A stretch of DNA of 64,000 nt from Paenibacillus sp. FSL K6-1330. Lineage in GTDB: Bacteria; Bacillota; Bacilli; Paenibacillales; Paenibacillaceae. The position numbers and the translations under genes are program-made. Shown piece by piece: positions 43,026 to 51,953 of this stretch. The notes beneath the pieces are model-generated. The model saw only the letters and a program-made list of their open reading frames with translations. It did not search any database and was not told where the DNA came from. Each line of letters begins with the position of its first letter. Position 1 is the first letter of the stretch. The stretch covers positions 5,159,501-5,223,500 of the forward strand of contig NZ_CP150269.1 of the NCBI RefSeq assembly GCF_037976825.1. The letters are read 5' to 3'.

Positions 43026-45305
43026 TCACTGCGCTTTTTTCGTCTCGATCGCATGCTGGCTTCGGAACTGTGCCGGGGAGATCTGGTAGTGCTTTTTAAA
43101 CAGCGTATAAAAATAGGTCGTATTCAGAATGCCCACCTGCTCGCTGATCGATTGAACCGACTCCTCGGTGCTTGCGAGGAGCTCTCGGGCCTTTTCCAGT
43201 CGAACGGCATTCAGGTAATCGTTGAACGACAGCTCGCAATGCGCCTTGAAGAGCTTGCCGACATAGCTGCGGGACAGCTTCACCTCGCCCGCGACCTGCT
43301 CGAGCGACATATCCGGCCTTGCATAATGCTTGCGTACGTACATCTGGATAAAATCAACCACCTCCGCATGCCGGACCGCTCCCGATTCCTCGGACAGGCT
43401 GCAGAGCCTAAGGGCAAGATCCTTCAGGGCATCCGCGGTTTCCTGCAGCGTCTGAAAACGGGTAATCCGCCGGGTAAAGTCAAGGAAGAGATCCGCGCTT
43501 TCCCGATTTTTCACCGTATGGACATTGAGCTGCTTGTACAGGCCCCCGATGAACTGGTTGATGAAAAACATGACTTCATGATAGTTGTAATCGCGAATTT
43601 CCTTAATCCACTGATCGATTTCCTTCTCTAATTTATCCCGCTGCTGCAGCTTGATGGCCTCGATGATGCGCTTCTCCCGCTTGTCCGGATACTGCGCCTC
43701 GGTATGCTCCGACTCCGCGGCGATGACCGGATCGCCATGGAACATCCTGCCCTTGCCTGCGAAGAAGCGCTGCTGGAAGCAGGACTGCGCGCAATCGAAC
43801 GATTCGCGCAGCTCCTCGTACGTCTGCGCGGCAGTTCCGATGCCGACGGTGACGGACACGCGGAGCGTGCGGAGCATCTCGCCCTGCAGCTCCTCCAGCA
43901 TGCCCAATACATGGAGCGGAAGCCGGCTCTGCTTCATGGGGAGAATGATCGCAATGGTCCCGTCCCCCACCGTTGCCACGCTCGCTCCCTCCGGTTCCAG
44001 CATCTGCTGGGCCGCCTGGGCGACGGCTGCGCAGGTATAGGACTGCAGCTCCTCGTCCTCGCCCCCGGGCGAGCCGTCAAAGCTGTCGAGCAAAAGGACA
44101 GCCGCCAAGAAATAGGGCCCCTTGCCTTCCCGGGCCAAACGGCGGAATGCCGTCTCGTCGCCGCCTTTCAGCAGCTGCAGCACGTGCGCCTGCCTGGCGA
44201 CGGAAGCCTCGGACTCCATCGACTTCATTTTCTCCGTCATTTCGGCATAGGTTGTATCCAATATGGCAAATTCGTTGATTTGCCGCCGGTTTTCCTTCAT
44301 TTTCGGTATGGCGCTCATTTTCTCCAGCAGGTGGCGGATCGGGTTGTACGCATGATGCGTCAGCCAGATCGACAAGAACATGCTGACGACGAAGCATGCC
44401 AAAGCGAGAACCAGCGCCGACGTCCGGAGGGCCTGCATGTTGAACAGCAGATTTTGATATTGGCTTACGCTGATAAACGTCCAGTTCATATCCCTGGATT
44501 TGACGTAGGTAACGAGGCTTTTGCGGCCGTCGATAGAGCGGGTGAAGTAACCGCTTTCCGTCTCCGTTCCCAGAATGGACTGGACATAGGATTCCTGCGA
44601 TACATCCTCCATGAACCGGGACCGATCCGAATGGGTGATGATGGTCCCCTTGTCGTCAATGACGTGCAGCGAATCCACCGCTTCGTTGCGGTAGCCTCCG
44701 ATCAGATCCTGGATGGTGTCGGTGCTCATATTGATCACGATCGCGCCCTTGGAGCTTAACGGCGAATAATAGCTCGGAAGGAGGACGAAAGTAAGGACAT
44801 CTTCGCTCCGGTTCGCCGAAGTGGCGGAAGAAATCTTGCGCGGAAACAGGTGAAAATAAGATGTATTCTTGCTGTTGATCTCCTCCAGCAGCGCCTTCTC
44901 CTGCTCCTTGGTAATCCCCTTCGTATTCAGATACGTGTTATTCGAGCCGTTATAGATCCCGATTGAATGGATGAACGGATAGGTGGACTGAACTCGGTTA
45001 AGGGTGCCGAACACGCCATACTGTTTCACCGGATCGGCCTCTTTGTCCAAAAGGGCATTCACGATCTCCTTGTCGCTGAGCAAAAGGTTGCCCACGTTAT
45101 ACACCTGGTCGCGGATGACGCTGGATACAGCGCTGTTCTGCTTCAGCATCGACTCGGATATTTTCCCTACCTCCTTCGCGGTGCTCCAGGAGAACATCAT
45201 GTACAGGACGACGGTTACGAGGGCAATCATCGCTGCCGTGAGCAAAACAAAGCTGAGAAACATATTTCGATACACTGCATAACGGAATAATCGCTGCCGG
45301 ATCAT
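43026..45305 (-). CDS. Membrane-anchored AraC-family regulator with Cache-like sensor
   Basis: The ATG at 45305 follows AAGGAGGGAG; 759 residues. Two membrane segments (about 20-42 and 320-342) enclose an extracellular Cache-like region (VLTFVLLPSYYSPLSSKGAI, ESLHVI-like DSLHVIDDKGTIITHSDRSR). Behind the second segment follow a HAMP-like linker, a domain of about 250 residues of the GGDEF-like/effector type common in YesN relatives, and two AraC helix-turn-helix units (MSLEQVAGEVKLSRSYVGKL, VQSISEQVGILNTTYFYTLF). This is the usual form of a sugar-sensing regulator in Paenibacillus, where the sensor and DNA-binding parts are in one chain. It sits between its likely target operons. Confidence 0.9.
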   Translation of the reverse strand: MIRQRLFRYAVYRNMFLSFVLLTAAMIALVTVVLYMMFSWSTAKEVGKISESMLKQNSAVSSVIRDQVYNVGNLLLSDKEIVNALLDKEADPVKQYGVFGTLNRVQSTYPFIHSIGIYNGSNNTYLNTKGITKEQEKALLEEINSKNTSYFHLFPRKISSATSANRSEDVLTFVLLPSYYSPLSSKGAIVINMSTDTIQDLIGGYRNEAVDSLHVIDDKGTIITHSDRSRFMEDVSQESYVQSILGTETESGYFTRSIDGRKSLVTYVKSRDMNWTFISVSQYQNLLFNMQALRTSALVLALACFVVSMFLSIWLTHHAYNPIRHLLEKMSAIPKMKENRRQINEFAILDTTYAEMTEKMKSMESEASVARQAHVLQLLKGGDETAFRRLAREGKGPYFLAAVLLLDSFDGSPGGEDEELQSYTCAAVAQAAQQMLEPEGASVATVGDGTIAIILPMKQSRLPLHVLGMLEELQGEMLRTLRVSVTVGIGTAAQTYEELRESFDCAQSCFQQRFFAGKGRMFHGDPVIAAESEHTEAQYPDKREKRIIEAIKLQQRDKLEKEIDQWIKEIRDYNYHEVMFFINQFIGGLYKQLNVHTVKNRESADLFLDFTRRITRFQTLQETADALKDLALRLCSLSEESGAVRHAEVVDFIQMYVRKHYARPDMSLEQVAGEVKLSRSYVGKLFKAHCELSFNDYLNAVRLEKARELLASTEESVQSISEQVGILNTTYFYTLFKKHYQISPAQFRSQHAIETKKAQ

Positions 45306-45482
45306 ATTCTCCCTCCTTATCATTCGGTCTGTATAGTCAACTGAGATCTTATCATTCATGAAAATTACTAACATTATATGTAATATACATGTTAATTTAA
45401 TAGGGTTGCCTAGCCATCCGATCGCTTGGAACGGATCGATATTTTATTCTCATCTTACATTTGCTCAGGGCATACATCAATA

Positions 45483-45496
45483 TGAAAACGCATTCT
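45483..45496 (+). promoter_or_regulatory. Weak catabolite-repression (cre) candidate
   Basis: TGAAAACGCATTCT differs from the cre consensus TGWAANCGNTNWCA at two positions and lies upstream of the permease operon in the 390-base intergenic gap. Low confidence. Confidence 0.25.
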
Positions 45497-45763
45497 TTAT
45501 TTTCCTCCCCAAACTCCCCTTCATAGACTTCATCGGCTAAACCCCTTATAAAACCAAGCTTTTCCGGTTATTATTCAATCCTGGCGACACTGTGCGAAAT
45601 ACTCAAATTCGAAGTTTTTGCCGTTTTTTAAAGCAGGCGTTCCCCCTTTCAATCCGCTCAAACTCCATTTTCATAGTTTACTGCACGCGGCAACTCTCTT
45701 TACACTCGAATCAGAACTGCTACGCTTGCAGCCCCCATCACTTACGAAAGGACGTGCCTACCT

Positions 45764-46690
45764 ATGAAAAAAAGCCGCTCCGGCTTCCTGCGCGAAATCC
45801 GTTCGAACGGATCCGCCTATCTGCTCGTCGTACCGGCTGCCATCTATACGCTGGTCTTCGGCTATTTCACGCTTCCGTACATGCTCATTGCGTTTCAGAA
45901 ATTCAACTTCAAGACAGGACTCTTCAATTCCGCCTGGGTCGGCTTTGACAATTTCAAGTTCTTCTTCTCGTCGCCCCGGGCGTGGGAGGTCACCTTCAAC
46001 ACCTTGAAGCTCAATTTTCTATTCATCATCGTCGGCACGCTCGGAGCCATGGCGCTGGCCATTCTGTTCAATGAACTGCGCAGCCGCTGGTTCTCGAGGG
46101 TGACGCAATCCACCATTCTGTTCCCGCATTTCTTGTCATGGGTCATCGTCAGCTACATCATCTATAGCTTGCTGTCGACCGATTACGGCATCCTGAACCG
46201 GATCCTGGCGTTCTTCCATATTGATCCCGTCAACTGGTACGCCTCGCCACAGTACTGGACGTGGATCCTTACGACCGCGGCGGTCTGGAAGGACCTCGGG
46301 ATGAACCTCGTCATCTATCTGGCGGCCATTACGGGGATTGATGACAGTTATTACGAAGCCGGCCGGATCGACGGCGCTACCCGCTGGCAGCTCATCCGCC
46401 ATATCACCATTCCGCTCATGCTGCCGACCATATCCATCCTGACCCTGCTGGCCTTGGGCAAAATCATGTACGGCAGCTTCGACATGATCTATGCCATCGT
46501 GAAGGACAACGGACTGCTGTATCCGACCGTCGACGTTATTGACACGTATGTGTTCCGTTCCCTTCGCACCATCGGGAATCCGGCACAGGCCATGGCCGTC
46601 GGACTGTATCAATCCGTGGTCGGCTTTATTCTCGTATGGGGCAGCAACAAAATCGTGAAGAAGGTGAATCCGGACCATGCCTTGTTCTAA
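45764..46690 (+). CDS. ABC sugar permease, LplB type
   Basis: The 308-residue protein begins MKKSRSGFLREIRSNGSAYL with GAAAGGACG upstream. It has about six membrane segments and the cytoplasmic EAA loop EAGRIDGATRWQLIRHITIP, which contacts the ABC ATPase. Relatives (LplB, YtcP-type) import complex oligosaccharides with lipoprotein binding proteins. It is cotranscribed with the second permease 38 bases downstream and points away from the regulator. Confidence 0.92.
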   Translation: MKKSRSGFLREIRSNGSAYLLVVPAAIYTLVFGYFTLPYMLIAFQKFNFKTGLFNSAWVGFDNFKFFFSSPRAWEVTFNTLKLNFLFIIVGTLGAMALAILFNELRSRWFSRVTQSTILFPHFLSWVIVSYIIYSLLSTDYGILNRILAFFHIDPVNWYASPQYWTWILTTAAVWKDLGMNLVIYLAAITGIDDSYYEAGRIDGATRWQLIRHITIPLMLPTISILTLLALGKIMYGSFDMIYAIVKDNGLLYPTVDVIDTYVFRSLRTIGNPAQAMAVGLYQSVVGFILVWGSNKIVKKVNPDHALF

Positions 46691-46727
46691 AGCAAGCCGG
46701 AATCATTCGGAAGGGAGCGAAATCTAG

Positions 46728-47606
46728 ATGACGTCCAGACCTAAATTTTTCGACGCCGTAAACACCGCGCTGATCGGCATCATCTCCATTCTCTGCATCC
46801 TGCCGATGCTGCTTGTGCTCATGGTGTCCTTTACCGACGAAGCCAGCATTAAGCAATTCGGCTACCAGCTGTTCCCGAGCGAGCTGTCGCTGGATGCCTA
46901 CAAGCTGCTCCTGTTCGGCAGCACGCCGCTGTACCGGAGTTACATGATCTCGATCATCGTGACGGTCGTCGGCACGATCCTTGCGGTCACCATCACGTCC
47001 ATGGCCGGATATACGCTGGCCGCCAAGCACATCCGTTACCGCAACGGGCTCGGATTGTTCTTTTTCATTACCATGGTGTTTAACACGGGCCTGGTGCCCT
47101 GGTATCTGATCAACCTGAATCTCGGCATGAACAACACCATCTGGGCACTGATCATACCGTCCCTGGTGTTCAACCCGTTCAACCTGTTTCTCGTGCGCAA
47201 CTACATGTCCCAAATTCCGCCATCCCTTACGGAGGCGGCCAAGATCGACGGCGCAAGCGATTTCTATATCGCGTTCCGGATCTACTTCCCGCTGTGCATG
47301 CCCGTCCTTGCAACGATCACGCTGTTCTACGGCATTGCCTACTGGAACAACTGGTTCAACGCCATCATGCTGGTGGACAACGAGAAGCTGTATCCCCTTC
47401 AGTATCTGCTGTTTAAGCTGAACTCCGAGATCAGCATGATCCAACAAATGCAGAGCAGCGGAGCCATTCTCGGCACCCAGACGCTTCCTCAGGAATCGGT
47501 GAAGATGGCCACCGCCATTCTCACGATCGGCCCGGTGGTGCTGTTCTATCCGTTCCTGCAGCGATATTTTATTAAAGGGCTGTTGATTGGCTCTTTGAAG
47601 GAGTAA
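46728..47606 (+). CDS. ABC sugar permease, LplC/YtcP type
   Basis: The 292-residue protein follows AAGGGAG. It has six membrane segments and the EAA loop EAAKIDGASDFYIAFRIYFP. The C-terminal ITLFYGIAYWNNWFNAIMLV is typical of the CarbohydrateABC permease-2 subgroup. With LplB and the binding protein it forms the membrane channel; the ATPase is missing from the window, so a shared MsmX-like ATPase is inferred. A strong terminator follows. Confidence 0.92.
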   Translation: MTSRPKFFDAVNTALIGIISILCILPMLLVLMVSFTDEASIKQFGYQLFPSELSLDAYKLLLFGSTPLYRSYMISIIVTVVGTILAVTITSMAGYTLAAKHIRYRNGLGLFFFITMVFNTGLVPWYLINLNLGMNNTIWALIIPSLVFNPFNLFLVRNYMSQIPPSLTEAAKIDGASDFYIAFRIYFPLCMPVLATITLFYGIAYWNNWFNAIMLVDNEKLYPLQYLLFKLNSEISMIQQMQSSGAILGTQTLPQESVKMATAILTIGPVVLFYPFLQRYFIKGLLIGSLKE

Positions 47607-47670
47607 GAGGTTTTATCCACATGCCATGGTCTTTGGAAAAAAACTGTGAATCAGCTTTAACCGAAATCAA

Positions 47671-47705
47671 AGAGGCTAACCGCTCACACGGTTAGCCTCT
47701 TTTTT
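47671..47705 (+). terminator. Terminator after the permease operon
   Basis: A perfect twelve-base-pair stem AGAGGCTAACCG / CGGTTAGCCTCT runs into TTTTTT. Confidence 0.95.
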
Positions 47706-47839
47706 ATATGATGGATGTCTTTATGGATACAAAGTCTGCCGCTTCGGATGGAGCATCGTCAACGGGGGTGTTAGCATGACCCTGATGTTGTGCATTGGGT
47801 CAGTAACGGTAATCCGCTCTTTGAAGAACAGGAAGAATG

Positions 47840-48244
47840 CTAAAACGCTCGGCTTTTAACTTCTCCTTGATAAGCCAATGCATCCTGGGCCCTTAACCGC
47901 TGAACTTCGCTCAGCTCCGACAACTCGGCCCATTTATACTCAGAGTGCTCCGAACTAAGGATAATTTCCTCATGAAGAGGGATCGAACAGCGGAATATGC
48001 CGACCTGTGCGTTGATATGACTGTGATAATAAAATCCGGTCAAAACCGCATCATGTAGGGTGATGCCCAGTTCTTCGCGGCATTCGCGGAAAATGGCTCC
48101 ATGGATCGTTTCGCCGGGGTCGACCCCGCCTCCGGGCAAACTCCATCCCTTGTTCCCATAGGTCCGTTTTAATAAGAGCAGCTTGCCGTCGGCGTTCGAT
48201 ATGATGGCATGCACACCAAATCTGTACGTATCATGAAAGCTCAA
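47840..48244 (-). CDS. Nudix hydrolase
   Basis: A TTG at 48244 placed after GGGAGGA gives 134 residues. The Nudix box GGGVDPGETIHGAIFRECRE and onward EELGI is complete, preceded by GNKGWSLPGGG. Longer in-frame starts overlap the upstream gene. The family cleaves nucleoside diphosphate derivatives; the specific substrate is not evident. The stop of the upstream SUKH-like gene lies 35 bases before. Confidence 0.85.
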   Translation of the reverse strand: MSFHDTYRFGVHAIISNADGKLLLLKRTYGNKGWSLPGGGVDPGETIHGAIFRECREELGITLHDAVLTGFYYHSHINAQVGIFRCSIPLHEEIILSSEHSEYKWAELSELSEVQRLRAQDALAYQGEVKSRAF

Positions 48245-48279
48245 ATTCCATCCTCCCATCCTGACATATACTATATCCG

Positions 48280-48897
48280 TTAACGCAAGCCATCCTTCAT
48301 TTCCTCCAACATAATTCCCCACCATGAAGAGGAACGGACGGCAGCAGGATCCATGTCTTTTAGCTCCCGCATCATTTGTTCGAAGGCTGTCTTCCACACG
48401 CGTTCTGCCTGCAAGGCGTCTGGACGGGTTCCCGGCTTGATCTCCCCTCTCCTAAACTTCTCAAGTTTCAGGCGAGATTGTTCTGCCGTCATGATCATGG
48501 GAGGTGGATCGGGCTGCAAGCGCTCCGACTGCTGTTGGAATAGGAACACCCGGTCCATAAATGCAAGCAGGCTCTCGACGGAGGCGTTCATGTAGGTCGG
48601 TTTCTGTGTACCGCCTTCCGTTACTGCCCAAATCTCCCCTGTATCCGTTTGGATCGCGACATGCAGCCCTTCGCTCCAGATCTCCCTTCCGATCGCGATA
48701 TAGTCGCCATGAACATCCTGTAGCGGTAACGCTTGGTGAAACAGAAGACCCAAAGGAGGCTCTTGTAGCTCAAAGTTCGGCATTCCCCAATGCACGAGCA
48801 TTTCCGCCGTCTTCTGGGGCATTCCCAGGCGATCCAAGCTTTCCCTCGTATAAGACAGCACTCCGTGATCGTACAACGTGTGAAATTGCTGCTCCAC
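48280..48897 (-). CDS. SUKH-4-like immunity protein candidate
   Basis: The 205-residue protein starts with GTG after GGGAGGGAT and begins MEQQFHTLYDHGVLSYTRES. It contains LGMPQKTAEMLVHWGMPNFE, IAIGREIWSEGLHVAIQTDT, GEIWAVTEGGTQKPTYMNAS and VESLLAFMDRVFLFQQQSER, the order of elements (target helix, beta sheet, a GEIW/V strand, NSS, a C-terminal helix) seen in the SUKH-4 family of immunity proteins against polymorphic toxins. No toxin gene is in the window. Confidence is moderate; the gene is paired with an unknown gene. Confidence 0.6.
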   Translation of the reverse strand: MEQQFHTLYDHGVLSYTRESLDRLGMPQKTAEMLVHWGMPNFELQEPPLGLLFHQALPLQDVHGDYIAIGREIWSEGLHVAIQTDTGEIWAVTEGGTQKPTYMNASVESLLAFMDRVFLFQQQSERLQPDPPPMIMTAEQSRLKLEKFRRGEIKPGTRPDALQAERVWKTAFEQMMRELKDMDPAAVRSSSWWGIMLEEMKDGLR

Positions 48898-48959
48898 TCT
48901 ATCCCTCCCCTAAAATTCTAAACTGGTACGCAGTCATTAGCATATGATGATGAAATGGT

Positions 48960-49754
48960 CTACAGATATTCGCCGAAATAAAACTGCAGCGCTTCCCGGG
49001 AATACCCATCGCTTCCTTGCCACTCCGACATCGAGAAGAAATCATCGTCCCTCCTCGGACGCGTGCGGGGCGTATCCTTCGGAACCAGCACGCCGGCATA
49101 TCCCCAAACTTCCATGAGCACGTCTCGTTCATGCTTGCTTGAAGGCAGAATATCCTTCCATCGCTTCTCCAAGTGACGTGGGCTTTCTTGTTCGGTACAG
49201 TCTTCAACGGCTTCAATCAGGCCCCGCAGGATGCCGATATCTTCATCACCCACCGTTAAGGTCTCCTCATGGCTCAACAGCTCCAGATCGAGCCAGCAGT
49301 AGAGCAGCTGATTCAAACGGATACCTCCCCATTTGACCCGTTCGAAATTCAGCACGTTCAAGTCGGTATTCACATAATCCCGGTCAGACTGAATCCCGGC
49401 GTGATTGCAATCCCCGCAGCTGCTGTAATTCGGCACGGCCGAGCACCGTTCTTCGTACGTATGAAGTGGCAGGCGCGAGGTCAGCGCCCAGCTGGAGAGC
49501 GCGCTTCGCAAATGCACCTGTTTCGTAGACAAGCTGTGCAGAAAAGCAGCCGCAACCTTTTCTTTTGTTACGCTCTGATGCAGGCTTTGCAGCCGCTGGA
49601 TCAGCTCATCATGGCCGATGGTGATGGGATCGAACATCAGCCCCATGCTTTTCGCGTATTCAAAATCCTCCCCAGCAAATGGCATTGGGTTGTTCTTCCA
49701 GCCGCTGGATGACCAGAACGTTTGCAATAATATCTTTTTTGCCTTTTTTTCCAC
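48960..49754 (-). CDS. Uncharacterised protein (264 residues)
   Basis: I do not recognise this family. The protein is soluble, with a helical N-terminal half (HDELIQRLQSLHQSVTKEKV) and a CGDCNHAG cluster (Cys near 120) that could bind a metal. A GTG follows AAGTGAG. It lies on the same strand 62 bases upstream of the SUKH-4-like gene, and the two are probably cotranscribed. A link to immunity is inferred from that position only. Confidence 0.55.
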   Translation of the reverse strand: MEKKAKKILLQTFWSSSGWKNNPMPFAGEDFEYAKSMGLMFDPITIGHDELIQRLQSLHQSVTKEKVAAAFLHSLSTKQVHLRSALSSWALTSRLPLHTYEERCSAVPNYSSCGDCNHAGIQSDRDYVNTDLNVLNFERVKWGGIRLNQLLYCWLDLELLSHEETLTVGDEDIGILRGLIEAVEDCTEQESPRHLEKRWKDILPSSKHERDVLMEVWGYAGVLVPKDTPRTRPRRDDDFFSMSEWQGSDGYSREALQFYFGEYL

Positions 49755-49810
49755 AGCTTCTCACTTCCCATTTTTTTCTTGCTCCTATCATATCAAAATA
49801 AGCAAAACAT

Positions 49811-50326
49811 TTATTTGAATCCTTCGATAATTTCATTTATTTGTTTAATATGTCTTTGTTCATGCAAGTACAGTGATTTAACCCATTCAATTAATAACAT
49901 CTCTTTAAAGACAGGGTGGGTGAAATGTCTTCTGCTTAGCACGGACGGGTCTTCTAATGAATGGAGCAGTTCCATTAGCTTCTCTCTTGAATGATGCAGT
50001 TTCTCGACAATTTCTTGATATTCTATAATTTCATCGGTTGGTTTAGCAATGTCAGGAGCTTCTAACTTTCTACTTCTGTCAAGCAGAAATTCCAAAGGTT
50101 TATTCTCAATAATTGAATCTTCCTTGCCCTTCAATCCTCTTTTAATAGCAACCACATACAATTCTTCTGTCTTATATAGATGTTGACATACCTGACTGAT
50201 ACTCCAACTGTTTGAATCATGCCGCCTGTTCAGCTGATCTCCGTTCAATCCATTGAGGATTGTAAGCAATACCTCCCTTGTTTCCTTTAATCTCTGATTG
50301 ATTTCTTGAAGTTCCAGGGTAAACAC
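49811..50326 (-). CDS. DinB-superfamily protein
   Basis: The gene encodes a DinB-like four-helix protein of about 171 residues if it starts at the GTG at 50326; a TTG at 50398 gives 195. The DinB signatures WSISQVCQHLYKTEELYVVA and SLYLHEQRHIKQINEII include the expected His residues. The start is uncertain because no ribosome site is perfect. Family members act in thiol chemistry or have no known function. Confidence 0.75.
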   Translation of the reverse strand: MFTLELQEINQRLKETREVLLTILNGLNGDQLNRRHDSNSWSISQVCQHLYKTEELYVVAIKRGLKGKEDSIIENKPLEFLLDRSRKLEAPDIAKPTDEIIEYQEIVEKLHHSREKLMELLHSLEDPSVLSRRHFTHPVFKEMLLIEWVKSLYLHEQRHIKQINEIIEGFK

Positions 50327-50404
50327 TCCCTTCCAATGGTTTTTAAGATGCCGTTCCTTTTCCGGATTGCTGACGATCTTCATTTCTAAAATAGTCAATA
50401 TAAA

Positions 50405-50446
50405 ATGCCCCAGCCCTAGATAGCTGTTATCTTAGGCTGGAGCATG
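50405..50446 (-). terminator. Terminator hairpin upstream of the DinB gene
   Basis: The stem ATGCcCCAGCCcTAGATAG / TATCTtAGGCTGGaGCAT is followed on the minus strand by TTTTATATTG. It ends the transcript from the MFS gene, about 200 bases after that gene's stop at 50664. The remaining 50447-50663 shows no gene. Confidence 0.7.
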
Positions 50447-50663
50447 ATCTGTCTGCTACTTCCATGATTATACATCTGATAGCCGAGGCGTGTAAGCCCT
50501 GCGTGACAAATATGGTAACAAAAAAATTGTTTCTTCCCGCTGCAAATCCATTATAGGAGGTCTTTCAGTTTTACAAATATAACGGTTGGACGGGCATTTG
50601 AGAACAACGAATCAAGCATGGAAAGCCTGCGGCACATTACCTTGCGCTAGGCTGGCTTCCGAT

Positions 50664-51821
50664 TTATTTAGGAACATATTTTATTTTGAGCAAAATCGAA
50701 GCCAGGGCAAGGATCGCAAACACGATTCCGCTCCAGATTAACTGATGGATACCCGCAACGGCTATCAACCAGCCCCCTACCGTGGTGCCAAGTGTAATGC
50801 CCAGGTTGGAAAACGATACAAACAAGCTGTTGCCAAACGCCGGTGCATCTTCAGTCACCGTTGTCAGCCATGTTTGGCTGACGATTAATCCTCCGGAATG
50901 GACCATCCCCCATAAAACCACAACGATCATAGCCGGAATCCAGTATGGCGCCAGGCTGTACAGCAGTACGTAAACCGCAATATACAGGATAGGGAACAGC
51001 ATCACGGTCACCCGTATGTTTTTTTGCAGCATGGCGCCAAAAACGAAATTGCCGAAAATCATGATGATTCCAAAACCCATCAGCATCACACTGATCACCG
51101 ATCCGTTCATAGGTGTAACCTGGCTGAGGTATTCCGCAAAATAACTGTACACCGAAAACATCGCCGCAAAAATAAAAATGACCGACGTTATATTTAACCA
51201 CAATGCGGGTTTCCGCAATATCCCCAGCTGTTTGCCGAATGACATTTTGTTCTTAACCGGCATGGACGGGAGCCAGACCAATATACCAGCAAAGGCAATC
51301 GCGCTAACAGCCGCTCCAAACAAAAATGCGGTTTCCAGTGAAACCTTTTCCGCCAGGTAAGAAGTCAAAGGCACACCAAATGCAAATCCGACGGTAATCC
51401 CGGCAAATACCTTCGTGACCGCTTTACTGCTCTTCTCAGGTGGAACCAGCTGGGCCGCAGTGACCAAAGCCACGGAAAAAAAGACCGGATGAAAGCAGGC
51501 CGGAATGATCCGGAACGCCAGCATCACTTCGAATTTCGATGTCATGGCGTACACGATATTGGACACCGCAAACATGAATACTGCGATAAGAAGAATCACC
51601 TTCCGGTTGATACCGGATGCCAATAATGTCAGAAAGGGCCCCGAGATGGCGACCACAAGGGCAAACACACTGACGAGCGTACCCGCCTGTGATGCCGTGA
51701 TATTAAATTTCCGGGCCACTTGGGGCAGAACGCCAACGATACCCATTTCTGTCGTAATAATGCCAAAAACACCTAAAGCCAACATGATAATAAGTAAAGG
51801 GTTCACTTGTTTCTGTCTCAA
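50664..51821 (-). CDS. MFS exporter (DHA1 family)
   Basis: The 385-residue protein has twelve membrane segments. The first loop has GIITTEMGIVGVLPQVARKF and the motif-A-like LLASGINRKVILLIAVFMF; the second half has MVHSGGLIVSQTWLTTVTED. The sequence resembles sugar-efflux/YdhP/NepI-type DHA1 transporters. It exports an unknown small molecule. It lies next to and divergently organised with an ArsR regulator on the same strand; operator dyads lie in both upstream regions. Confidence 0.88.
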   Translation of the reverse strand: MRQKQVNPLLIIMLALGVFGIITTEMGIVGVLPQVARKFNITASQAGTLVSVFALVVAISGPFLTLLASGINRKVILLIAVFMFAVSNIVYAMTSKFEVMLAFRIIPACFHPVFFSVALVTAAQLVPPEKSSKAVTKVFAGITVGFAFGVPLTSYLAEKVSLETAFLFGAAVSAIAFAGILVWLPSMPVKNKMSFGKQLGILRKPALWLNITSVIFIFAAMFSVYSYFAEYLSQVTPMNGSVISVMLMGFGIIMIFGNFVFGAMLQKNIRVTVMLFPILYIAVYVLLYSLAPYWIPAMIVVVLWGMVHSGGLIVSQTWLTTVTEDAPAFGNSLFVSFSNLGITLGTTVGGWLIAVAGIHQLIWSGIVFAILALASILLKIKYVPK

Positions 51822-51855
51822 AGAAATGATGCTCCTATTCTGTCATTCGTATTTT

Positions 51856-51929
51856 CATATCTGTATATGTAGATATGTTAGTCCGCAGTTTCACCATCTA
51901 TATTCAATTATATATCTATATATCTAGAT
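51856..51929. promoter_or_regulatory. Two AT-rich dyads upstream of the MFS gene
   Basis: CATATCT-8-AGATATG (51856-51877) and ATCTA-6-TAGAT (51914-51929) are inverted repeats with the same arms. A third related dyad lies upstream of the ArsR gene (52278-52293). They are candidate ArsR operators. Confidence 0.55.
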
Positions 51930-51953
51930 GGATTTAAACAAAAAAACACCTCC

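Noticed and set aside
34000..45300. Many long plus-strand ORFs (up to about 620 codons) opposite the glycosidases and regulator
   Set aside because: They lie antisense to clear genes in GC-rich DNA, have no ribosome sites, and their translations are Arg/Pro/His-rich and without domains.
50520..50600. A plus-strand AGGAGGTC resembling a ribosome site
   Set aside because: No start codon at suitable spacing and the following frame stops after about a dozen codons.
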